NCBI GenBank assembly: GCA_052326585.1
Contig: JBKQLU010000013.1
Location: forward strand, 1 to 64,000
From: JAPLJC01 sp052326585
GTDB taxonomy: Bacteria > Desulfobacterota > Desulfobaccia > Desulfobaccales > 0-14-0-80-60-11
Length of the DNA: 64,000 nt
Direction of reading: 5' to 3'
In this document: piece after piece, positions 50,323 through 58,389 of the stretch
Layout of the letters: the number at the start of each line of letters is the position of its first letter
Numbering within the stretch: the stretch's first letter is position 1
Program-made: the position numbers and the translations under genes
Notes under the pieces: generated by a model
Told to the model about the DNA's origin: nothing
What the model saw: the letters and a program-made list of their open reading frames with translations, nothing else
The model's database searches: none

Positions 50323-52068
50323 TCATTCGACCTCGGCCGGCGGGTACTGCAACCCGGCCCACCACCCGGGTTCCAGGTCCGGGAAGATGTCGTCGCGCTC
50401 CTTGCAGAGGGAGAAATAATTCCACTCCTCCGGGGGCAGGTCCCCATCCGCGGCGTAGCGCCGGACCATGGCGGCCAGGCGCTTGAAGTCGTCATGGTGC
50501 GCCACCAGCCGCAGCTCGGCATAATCCCGGGCGCTGAAGGTGCTGATGAGGAACTGCCAATCTGAGGACTCCAGAAGGAAAAGGGTGCGGCCACACTGCT
50601 TCAAGAGGTCGAGAAGGCGCGGGTCGGAGGCCCCGGCATAGAGCCGGGCCAGTTCTTCCATCTCCTGTTCGGCCGGATAGATATGGCGCCAGGTCCAGTC
50701 GTTCATCTCATTGAGCCAGATCCAGTGGTAGCCTCCTTCTCCCCAGGAGCCCTCCGGCAGGGAGATGACGTGCTGGGGGGCCGCCTTTTGCAGGAGCTGA
50801 CTGCCGGGGCTGAGACTCACCTGGGTGTGGGCCTGGAAGCGGCTCAGCACCTGGTAGACCCACTCCGGCCCCTCGAACCACCAATGGCCGATGAGCTCGG
50901 TGTCATAGGGCGCCACCACCATCCCCGGCCGGCCATGCTTCTCGCGAAACTCCGTCAGGATATCCACCACCATGGAGACGAAGTGATCCGCCTGTTCGTG
51001 AATCCGGGGAGTGGTCCAATCCGGGTGGTAGGGCTGTTTATCCGCCAGGTCGGCCTTGGCGCTGGTTACCTGCCAGTAGCGCAGCCCCCCGGGATAGCGC
51101 TTCTTGTGGAAGTCCAGATAATTGCCATCGCCGGGATAGCCCCATTCGCCGCTCCACACCTGGAGTCCGGTCTTGGGGTCCCGGGTGAAGGCCGCCACCG
51201 GGCGCTTGCTCTCCGGGGCGGAACTGACCAGATAGACCTGGTAGGGGGATTTATCCTCTTCCTCCGGCCGTTCCTGGTACTGGGAGGCGAACCGCTCCCA
51301 GAGGCGCTCCAGGGCCTCGAAGCGATCCTTGTAGACCCCGATGGCCCGGCCTCCCTTGAGGAGGTGGGAATCGATGAAGAAGTAATCGAGGCCATTCTCC
51401 GACAGGAACTCCTCCACCCCTTTGCGCAGCACCGGCTCCGTAGCCAAATCGGCCAGGGGCGGGACCCAGCGGTAGCGGGGGCGGTAGGCGCATTCCGGCA
51501 GCCAGAAGCCCTTGGGGTCGCGGCCAAAGTGGCGGCGGTAAGAGGCCACCCCTTGTTTCACCTGGGCCTGCACCGCGGTGTCCCGCCCCAGCAGGGGGAG
51601 ATAGCCGTGGGTGGCGGCGGAGGTGATAATCTCCAGGACCCCTTGATCCATGAGGCCACGAAAGGCCTTCAAGAGGTCTTTACCAAAATCCTCCCGGTAG
51701 GCCCGCTGCAATTCCTGATGGTGATCTTGCCACATCCGGGCCAGGGAGGCGAAATGGCGTTCCCCCAGCTTCTCGAAGGTGGCCAGATCATGCCCGGCCG
51801 CCTCGATCTTCCGGTCCAAATATTCGTCGAACTCCCGGCGAAAGGTCTCGGCGGCCAGCATCTCCGCCAAAATGGGGGTGATTCCCAGGGTCACCCCCGA
51901 AGTCAGGCCCTGGGCCGCCAGGCGATTGAAGACCTGGAGCAGCGGGATGTAGGACTCGGCGGTGGCTTCATTGAGCCAATCCATGCCGTGGGGCCATTGC
52001 CCGTGGCCAATGACATACGGGAGGTGGGAGTGGAGCACAAAGGTAAAGTATCCTAACGGTTCAGACAT
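50323..52068 (-). CDS. GH57 1,4-alpha-glucan branching enzyme
   Basis: This is a 581-residue glycoside hydrolase family 57 enzyme (EC 2.4.1.18 type). The start FTFVLHSHLPYVIGHGQWPH holds the GH57 motif HSHLP; the nucleophile Glu is in GFWLPECAYRP and the acid/base Asp in VVAPYDTELIGHWWFEGPEW. The C-terminal helices WLNEMNDWTWRHIYPAEQEM match the thermostable GH57 branching enzymes. AGGAGG precedes the ATG. It makes alpha-1,6 branches in storage or surface glucan. No glycogen synthase is in the window. Confidence 0.93.
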   Translation of the reverse strand: MSEPLGYFTFVLHSHLPYVIGHGQWPHGMDWLNEATAESYIPLLQVFNRLAAQGLTSGVTLGITPILAEMLAAETFRREFDEYLDRKIEAAGHDLATFEKLGERHFASLARMWQDHHQELQRAYREDFGKDLLKAFRGLMDQGVLEIITSAATHGYLPLLGRDTAVQAQVKQGVASYRRHFGRDPKGFWLPECAYRPRYRWVPPLADLATEPVLRKGVEEFLSENGLDYFFIDSHLLKGGRAIGVYKDRFEALERLWERFASQYQERPEEEDKSPYQVYLVSSAPESKRPVAAFTRDPKTGLQVWSGEWGYPGDGNYLDFHKKRYPGGLRYWQVTSAKADLADKQPYHPDWTTPRIHEQADHFVSMVVDILTEFREKHGRPGMVVAPYDTELIGHWWFEGPEWVYQVLSRFQAHTQVSLSPGSQLLQKAAPQHVISLPEGSWGEGGYHWIWLNEMNDWTWRHIYPAEQEMEELARLYAGASDPRLLDLLKQCGRTLFLLESSDWQFLISTFSARDYAELRLVAHHDDFKRLAAMVRRYAADGDLPPEEWNYFSLCKERDDIFPDLEPGWWAGLQYPPAEVE

Positions 52069-52586
52069 GCTGTCCTCCTGTCAGCCCTGGGGCGGCCCGT
52101 GGATTCGGGGAGATCCTCATATCCAGCCGCTCAGCCGGATTCTTAGGGGAAATATAGGGCAGATGGGCCGCAGAAGCCAGAAAAAAAACCGGCCGCGGAC
52201 CAGGCCTGAGCAAAATATTCCAAGGCCGCTGGTCCTGGCCAGCCCGCCCCGGCCACCACGGTTGCTCAGGAAACGACACCCCGGGAATCGGGTTGGCGAG
52301 CCCCCGGGCCCCAGGGGGTTTCCGGGGGGCAGACACACTGGTGCGCGCGGCGCTGGTATATTGGTCAGACCATCTCCACCCTGGCGCCATGGGTAAAATT
52401 CTCCCGCGGATTAGACCAATTTACCCTTCTCCCCCCTGGCAACAAATTAAGACCGAATTTCCGCGTCTCAAGGGGTTGACAAATTGTTATTTGAAATTAA
52501 CTGATTAGGGAAGAAGTCAATTATATTGGCAGTAAGGTACAATTATTGCAATTGTTCAATGGTAACCTTTTAGGGGGAGATTAATT
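52069..52586. other. Intergenic region upstream of the FmdB-like gene
   Basis: This 518-base gap holds GC-rich sequence without a gene, then an AT-rich right end. TTGACA at 52476-52481 lacks a good -10. An inverted repeat ACAATT/AATTGT with a five-base spacer lies at 52539-52555, 32 bases before the small zinc-ribbon gene. Confidence 0.45.
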
Positions 52587-52778
52587 ATGCCGATCTACGA
52601 TTACCAGTGTGTCGATTGTGGGGGCCGGGACCAGCGAGTGGCTGGACTTGATGATCACACGGCCCTGTGCGCCCAGTGCGGCGGTTTGATGCTGCGCCTG
52701 GACGAGGATGTTTTCCGGCCGTACTTTGAGGAGAGAGTGGAACCGGCCTGGTCAGAGACCAAGTCCAAAGCTTCTTAA
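52587..52778 (+). CDS. Small FmdB-like zinc-ribbon protein
   Basis: This is a 63-residue protein with the FmdB/CxxC regulatory-type start MPIYDYQCVDCG and a second pair LCAQCGG, forming one zinc ribbon. The remainder is acidic. The ATG follows GGGGGAGA. FmdB proteins were named for formamidase regulation, but most small homologues have no known role. It has its own terminator. Confidence 0.85.
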   Translation: MPIYDYQCVDCGGRDQRVAGLDDHTALCAQCGGLMLRLDEDVFRPYFEERVEPAWSETKSKAS

Positions 52779-52802
52779 TCCGGGGGAAAAGTATGGCATC
52801 AG

Positions 52803-52833
52803 AAGCCCCTCTATGGAGGGGCTTTCTTTTTTT
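52803..52833 (+). terminator. Intrinsic terminator of the FmdB-like gene
   Basis: AAGCCCCTC at 52803-52811 pairs perfectly with GAGGGGCTT at 52816-52824 around a TATG loop; a TCTTTTTTT run follows. Confidence 0.9.
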
Positions 52834-53395
52834 CCGGGGCTTTTTTCTTTCAGACAACTATAGCGCCCTCCCCCGCAATTACCCGGCCGACTACAGGGAG
52901 CGTCATTTTTGCCTTTAATGCTTATCCCGGCCTCTCCAAAAAGACTTGTCCACACAATTTCACAAGTTATAAACCGTCATCTTGCCATATTGTCTCTCAT
53001 CATTATCAGGCTCTTACTGCGGTCAGATCGGATCTTTAGACTCTAGAGAGGGACCGGCACCAGCATTCCGCCGCCAGCCCAGCTCCCGGGTATCCCGGGC
53101 CGCCTCCTGCGGAGAAAGCGATTGGCAAAATGGTAAATCCAGTGAGCCCGTAGCCGCCAAAATTATCAGGATGAAAATCCTCACTTTTCCAGGCGCCGGA
53201 TGAGGTTTGGGCCAGGCGCGGCTTTCCCGCCTTATAACTTTGCAGAATTTTCCCTTTGCCCTCCCAAAAATTAAGGAAAAAAATGGTGGGTTGATAGCTA
53301 TCAGATAGCAGCACTGGGGGGCGGTCCCCAAGACCTTTTAACAGCACCACAATCCGCCGCCTAATGGACCGCCCAGGTGCCCAAGGAATAGCAGA
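52834..53395. other. Intergenic region without a recognised gene
   Basis: This 562-base stretch is between the FmdB terminator and the radical SAM stop. It contains ACTTGT/ACAAGT dyads at 52944-52967 and some hairpin-rich GC sequence at 53060-53130. No reading frame with a ribosome site or RNA gene is apparent. Confidence 0.4.
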
Positions 53396-54928
53396 TCATG
53401 GAGACGGCGCCCGATGGGGCTCTACGAGTCCTGAGTCAATCATGAAGGCCGGGAGTTCGGGCTTCCGGCTCAAAGTCCGCCGGCGAAAAGGGCTGCAGAG
53501 CAATTTGAAGATATCGCGCCTCTTCATATGTTTGCCGAAAAGGCGCAGGAGCTTGTAAGTGCGAATGGGACGCCAGAAAACCCGGCGGGCAAACAACATG
53601 GCGTAGCCTTTCATGCGCACCCGGTTCACTGCGGCGCTGGGCAGGGCGGTGGGATCGATATCGGAGCACTTGAACCATTTGTGCCAATCCTCTCCGTCGT
53701 CAATGATCCCGCGGTCGACATACTCCTGCCATAGGGGGGTGCCCCGGTAGGCGCACAGACGGTTAAAGCCAAAGGTGTCCAGCTTCAGCCAGGCGGCAAA
53801 GCGGAAACTGGCCATGATATCCTTCTCGGTTTCGCCGGGAGAGCCGATGACAAAAAAGCCGTGCACCCTCTCGATCCCGTGCCGCTTCGCTTCATTGACT
53901 GCGTGCCTCACCTGTTTCAGAGTCTGCTTTTTATGCAGCCGGTCCAAGACCTTCTGCGTACCCGCCTCCACGCCAAAGGCAAGGAAATTGCAGTTGGCTT
54001 TTTTCATCAGCGGCAGTTGATCCACCGCCACTGCATCCACCCGCCCTTCGCAGCCCCAGCGAAACTTGAGGTGGCGCTCAATGATGCCCCCACATATTTC
54101 GCCAATGCGCTTCCGGTTCAGGAGAAAGTGATCGTCGGTCAGGTAAATCGAGCCATAGCCCAGATCGTCCAGTTGCTGCATTTCTCCCAAAACGTGCTCC
54201 GCGGAACGATGGCGCCATTTGCCCCGGGACAGGACCGGGATATCGCAGTAGATGCAGGAATAGGGACAGCCTCGGGAAGTCTGCATGGTACAGAATTTAT
54301 CCAGGGAGAGGACCGCGGGGACATCCAGGGGTAAAGATTCGATGTAGTCAATGGGCAGGCTGGTCCGGTCCGGGTAAGGAAACTGATCCAGGTCCGGCAG
54401 GAGTGGACGTGGGGCGTTGCGAACAATCTCTCCGGCGTCACGCCAGACCAGACCGGCCACTGCGCCTGGGTCGTCGAGGTTGTCCAGGTAATCCGGCAGG
54501 AGTTCTTCGCCCTCTCCGACCGCCACGCAGTCCAGGTCAGGGCAGTCCCGTAGGATGCGGTCGGCATTCATGGTGGGGAAGGCGCCGCCAGCGATGAGGG
54601 GGACTTTCGGAGCCGCGGATTTCAGCCGCCGGGCCAGATTTTTGAGCGCCGCGTAGGTGGTCGTCGAGAGGCAGGAGAGGCCAATGATGTCGGGGCGCTC
54701 CTCTTCTACAGCCTGGGCGAGGTGCTCCGCCTGCATCTGCGGGTGACAGGTATCGAACAGCCTCACCCGGTGGCCATGACGGCGCAACACCGGAGCCAGG
54801 GTCTGGATTCCCAGGGGCGGAAAGGCCATCACTTTGATCCGGCCATCGTCAGACCGGGATCCCTTCAGCCCTTTCGGGAGTAGTTGGCAAAAATTTTCAT
54901 CCCTGACGTATACCATGAAGACACGCAT
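53396..54928 (-). CDS. B12-binding radical SAM protein
   Basis: This is a 510-residue enzyme with an N-terminal cobalamin-binding (B12) domain (residues 25-150, including RLFDTCHPQMQAEHLAQAV and IGLSCLSTTTYAALKNLA) and a radical SAM barrel with the cluster motif CPYSCIYC (TSRGCPYSCIYCDIP). Downstream the barrel has YLTDDHFLLNRKR and VIGSPGETEKDI. The cobalamin domain lacks an obvious DXHXXG. The start ATG 54928 follows AAGGA; an in-frame extension to 54982 is unsupported. Family members methylate or rearrange lipids, peptides or bacteriochlorins; the substrate here is unknown. Confidence 0.9.
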   Translation of the reverse strand: MRVFMVYVRDENFCQLLPKGLKGSRSDDGRIKVMAFPPLGIQTLAPVLRRHGHRVRLFDTCHPQMQAEHLAQAVEEERPDIIGLSCLSTTTYAALKNLARRLKSAAPKVPLIAGGAFPTMNADRILRDCPDLDCVAVGEGEELLPDYLDNLDDPGAVAGLVWRDAGEIVRNAPRPLLPDLDQFPYPDRTSLPIDYIESLPLDVPAVLSLDKFCTMQTSRGCPYSCIYCDIPVLSRGKWRHRSAEHVLGEMQQLDDLGYGSIYLTDDHFLLNRKRIGEICGGIIERHLKFRWGCEGRVDAVAVDQLPLMKKANCNFLAFGVEAGTQKVLDRLHKKQTLKQVRHAVNEAKRHGIERVHGFFVIGSPGETEKDIMASFRFAAWLKLDTFGFNRLCAYRGTPLWQEYVDRGIIDDGEDWHKWFKCSDIDPTALPSAAVNRVRMKGYAMLFARRVFWRPIRTYKLLRLFGKHMKRRDIFKLLCSPFRRRTLSRKPELPAFMIDSGLVEPHRAPSP

Positions 54929-55325
54929 CGAACCATCCTTCACTACCGTTGTCTTTGCGAAAGTACCCCACCTATGAGGCACATGATATCACAAAACTTC
55001 CCCGGAATATCTCTCTGCCGTTTTTAGAGCCAGAGAAAATCGGTCCAGATCTGATTTCCAGCCTAATAAGGCAGAATAGCAGTAGTCGATAATCACGGAA
55101 AAAAACGGCGAGGGAAGATTCATTAAGGTCCCCTACTTCTCAATGAGCCTGGGGGGTATTCTGCCCCCTGCCAGTTCAAAATGTCCCCTTTAAGTAGCTA
55201 ACTGTTGGTAAGGCCTATCTTTTTCAGCTTTGTGGCCCTAGTGCCCCGATCTCGCCGGGGCCTGGTCCCGGCGGACAGCAGGCGAGGTGGTATCAGCCTC
55301 GGATTTATGGTAATGTCAAAATTTC
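54929..55325. other. Intergenic region upstream of the EndoQ-UvrD fusion
   Basis: This 397-base gap separates two divergent genes. It contains a GGGGGG/CCCCC hairpin near 55150-55168 and a segment ending AAATGTCCCCTTT that looks like an insertion-sequence end, but no transposase or second end. No reliable promoter is visible. Confidence 0.4.
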
Positions 55326-58304
55326 ATGGAAACCATCGCCGACCTGCACCTCCACTCCCACTATTCCATTGCCACCGGCCGCCAAGCCGACCTGGAGCAT
55401 CTGGACCTCTGGGGCCGGTATAAAGGGGTGCACCTGGTGGGAACCGGGGACTGCACCCATCCGCAGTGGCTGCAAGAGATGGCCGCCCGGCTTTCGCCTG
55501 TGGCGGAGGGGACCTATGTCCTTAAAGAGGAGCTGGCCCTGCCCCTGGAGCCGGACCTCCGGGGCCCCGCCTGGCAGGGGGCCGCGGCGGTCCGCTTCGT
55601 GGTCAGCGGCGAAGTCAGCGCCATCTATAAGAAGGCCGGGCGGGTGCGCAAGGTCCATCTGCTGCTGCTCCTCCCCGGCCTGGAAGCGGCGCAGCAGCTA
55701 TCGGAGCGTCTGGCCCGCCTGGGCAACGTCGCCTCGGATGGCCGCCCCATCCTGGGGCTGGATGCCAAATACCTCCTGGAATTGGTCCTGGCCATCGATC
55801 CCCGCTCCCTGGTGATCCCGGCTCACATCTGGACCCCCTGGTTCTCCGTTCTGGGGAGCAAAAGCGGCTTCGATTCCCTGGAAGACTGTTTTGAAGACGG
55901 ACTGGCCCATATCCATGCCCTGGAGACCGGGCTGTCCTCCGACCCGGCGATGAACTGGCGGGTGGGGGCCCTGGACCGCTTCACCCTGGTCTCCAACTCC
56001 GATGCCCATTCGCCCCAGAAGTTGGGACGGGAGGCCAACCTCTTAACGGTGCCCCCCACCTACACGGATCTGAGTCGGGCCCTGCGGACCCGGGAGGGTT
56101 TTGCCGGCACCCTGGAATTTTTTCCCGAGGAGGGCAAATATCATCTGGACGGGCACCGGCATTGCGATCTGCGCCTCAAGCCGGAGGAGGCCGCGGCCCT
56201 AGAGGACCGCTGCCCCCGGTGCGGCAAACCTCTAACTTTCGGGGTACTGCACCGGGTCGAGGACCTGGCGGACCGGCCCCCGGGGGCCTCCCACCCCGGG
56301 GCCAGGCCCTACGAGTCGCTGATCTCTCTGCCGCAGATCCTGGCCGAGGTGCTGCAGGTAGGTCCCGCCAGCCTCAAGCTGCGGCAGCGCTATTTCCGGC
56401 TGCTCCAGGCCCTGGGTCCGGAACTGCCGATCCTGCGCCGGCGGCCCCTGGAGGACCTGGCCCGGGAAGGGGGAGAGAGCGGCCCGCTATTGGCCCGGGC
56501 GGTGGACAAGATGCGCCGGGGCCAGGTGCACATTGCCGGGGGCTACGACGGAGAGTATGGGCGGATTCGCCTGTTCACCCCGGAGGAACGCCGGCAGGTG
56601 CAGGGCCAGGGGGCCTTTTTCAGCCTCTCCGCCGCAGTCCCGGCCACCCCCGCGGCCCGGGGAGCCGCGGCGGGTTCTGATCGCGGTCCAGCCGCCGCCG
56701 GGCCCACCGCCAACCACCAGCCGCAAACCGCAAACGCTGACCGCAATGATGCCCTGCTGGGCTCCCTGAACCCGGCCCAGCGCCACGCTGTCACCTATGC
56801 GGGGCCGGCGCTGGTGGTAGCCGCCGGTCCGGGCAGCGGCAAGACCCGGGCCCTCACCCACCGGCTGGCCTACCTGTTATCCCGTCGGGGGGTGCCGCCC
56901 CAGGAGATTTTGGCGGTCACCTTCACCCGGCAGGCGGCCGGGGAAATGGCGGACCGCCTTACGCGGCTGCTGCCGGATTTTCCAGGGTTGACGCGGCTGA
57001 CTATCAAGACCTTTCATGCCCTGGGGCATCAACTCTTGCTGGATGAGGGGGGCGCTGGGCGTCAGGTCGCGGTGGAGGAGCAGCGCCGCCACCTCTTGCG
57101 GCAGGTGGCCCGGGACCACCAGCTCCCTTGGGCCGCTCTGGAAAAGCAGATCACCTCTTGGAAACAGGCCCTAAAGTATCCCGGGGACTTGGAGAAAGCG
57201 GAACTAAGTGAACCAGACTATCTGGCGGCCTACCGCGCCTACGAAGCCGCCCTGGAAACCGCGGGATTATGGGACTATGAAGACCTCATCGCCCTTCCTA
57301 CCCTGCTCCTGGAGCGGCAACCGGGGGTCCTGGAATCGCAGCGACGCCGCTTCCGCCACCTGCTGGTGGATGAATATCAGGATCTCAACGAAGCCCAGTA
57401 CCGCATGCTGCGGTGGCTGGCCGGCCCCGGCGCCGAAATCATGGTGATCGGCGATCCGGACCAGGCGATTTACGGCTTTCGCGGCGCTTCCCCCAGGTAT
57501 TTTTCCAGGTTCCTGGAGGATTGGCCCCAGGCGCAGATCTGCCGGTTTGAGGAGACCTACCGCCTGCCGGAGCCCATCCTGCGGGCGGCGCAATGGCTCA
57601 AGGCCAGCGGCCCCGAGCCCCCGCAGCCCATGACCACCCACCGGTCCGGGACCAGTCCCTTGATCTTGATAGAGGCGGCCAATCCCGAGGCCGAGGCCCG
57701 GGCCATCGCCCGGGAAATCGGAAACCTGGTGGGCGGCCTGAGCCATCTGGCCCTGGAGGACCGGGGTTTGCGGCATCAGGACCCGGCAGGCCAGGCGGGC
57801 TTCAAGGACATCGCGGTCTTATATCGCCTCCATGCCTTGGGGCCGGAATTGGAGCGCATCCTGCGGGAGGCCGGCATCCCCTGCCAGCAGCCCCGGGAGG
57901 GGGTGGGCCCGGATTGGGACGGCCTCGATTTGGCCGCGGAACGGGTGAAGCTCCTCAGTCTGCACGCCGCCAAGGGGCTGGAGTTCCCTTACGTCTTCAT
58001 CGCCGGCTGCGAAGCTGGCCTCATCCCTTGGGAACCGCCCGGGGAGTTGGCCGCCGACCCGGACGAGGAACGCCGCCTCTTCTACGTGGGTCTGACCCGG
58101 GCCTCCCGCCAGATATACCTGACCTGGGCCCGGCAGCGGACCCTTTGGGGCCGGCAACGCCAGGGCGAGCTTTCTCCCTGGGTGCGGCGGCTGCCGGCGG
58201 ACTTACTGACGCGGCCGGCAGCCGCCGGAGATCTGCGCCGGCCACCGCGATCGCGGCGGCTCTTTCCGGAAATGGCCCCACCCCGGGGAAACAAGCCGGG
58301 ATGA
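55326..58304 (+). CDS. Endonuclease Q-like PHP domain fused to a UvrD/PcrA-like helicase
   Basis: This is a 992-residue fusion. Residues 1-430 are a PHP-fold EndoQ-like nuclease: metal ligands His8 and His10 in DLHLHSHYS, Asp226 and His228 in NSDAHSP, and a zinc module with Cys280, Cys296 and Cys299 (CPRCGKPLTFGVLHRVEDLA). A Pro/Ala/Gly-rich linker (about 445-475) leads to an SF1A helicase: LNPAQRHAV at 481, Walker A around Lys506 (GPGSGKT), DEYQD near 682-686, GDPDQAIYGFRGA, LLSLHAAKGLEFPYV and LFYVGLTRA near 924. The helicase part is about 510 residues against some 720 in PcrA. EndoQ cleaves DNA 5' of deaminated bases; a fused 3'-5' helicase could unwind from the nick. Confidence 0.92.
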   Translation: METIADLHLHSHYSIATGRQADLEHLDLWGRYKGVHLVGTGDCTHPQWLQEMAARLSPVAEGTYVLKEELALPLEPDLRGPAWQGAAAVRFVVSGEVSAIYKKAGRVRKVHLLLLLPGLEAAQQLSERLARLGNVASDGRPILGLDAKYLLELVLAIDPRSLVIPAHIWTPWFSVLGSKSGFDSLEDCFEDGLAHIHALETGLSSDPAMNWRVGALDRFTLVSNSDAHSPQKLGREANLLTVPPTYTDLSRALRTREGFAGTLEFFPEEGKYHLDGHRHCDLRLKPEEAAALEDRCPRCGKPLTFGVLHRVEDLADRPPGASHPGARPYESLISLPQILAEVLQVGPASLKLRQRYFRLLQALGPELPILRRRPLEDLAREGGESGPLLARAVDKMRRGQVHIAGGYDGEYGRIRLFTPEERRQVQGQGAFFSLSAAVPATPAARGAAAGSDRGPAAAGPTANHQPQTANADRNDALLGSLNPAQRHAVTYAGPALVVAAGPGSGKTRALTHRLAYLLSRRGVPPQEILAVTFTRQAAGEMADRLTRLLPDFPGLTRLTIKTFHALGHQLLLDEGGAGRQVAVEEQRRHLLRQVARDHQLPWAALEKQITSWKQALKYPGDLEKAELSEPDYLAAYRAYEAALETAGLWDYEDLIALPTLLLERQPGVLESQRRRFRHLLVDEYQDLNEAQYRMLRWLAGPGAEIMVIGDPDQAIYGFRGASPRYFSRFLEDWPQAQICRFEETYRLPEPILRAAQWLKASGPEPPQPMTTHRSGTSPLILIEAANPEAEARAIAREIGNLVGGLSHLALEDRGLRHQDPAGQAGFKDIAVLYRLHALGPELERILREAGIPCQQPREGVGPDWDGLDLAAERVKLLSLHAAKGLEFPYVFIAGCEAGLIPWEPPGELAADPDEERRLFYVGLTRASRQIYLTWARQRTLWGRQRQGELSPWVRRLPADLLTRPAAAGDLRRPPRSRRLFPEMAPPRGNKPG

Positions 58305-58389
58305 GGGGCCGGTGATCCCGTCTGCCCCCCACCGGCAATTCCAGGGGCCGCCACCGCGGCTATCTCGAATTAACCCCGGAGACGGAACG

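Noticed and set aside
52512..52560. Sigma-54 promoter suggested by TTGGC and TTGCA
   Set aside because: The GG and GC elements are 18 bases apart instead of 10.
52944..52967. TTGTCCACA, one base off a DnaA box, within an ACTTGT/ACAAGT dyad
   Set aside because: One imperfect box without an AT-rich unwinding region or dnaA/gidA neighbours does not support an origin.
55120..55200. Possible insertion-sequence end (AAATGTCCCCTTT)
   Set aside because: No second end, target duplication or transposase fragment is visible.
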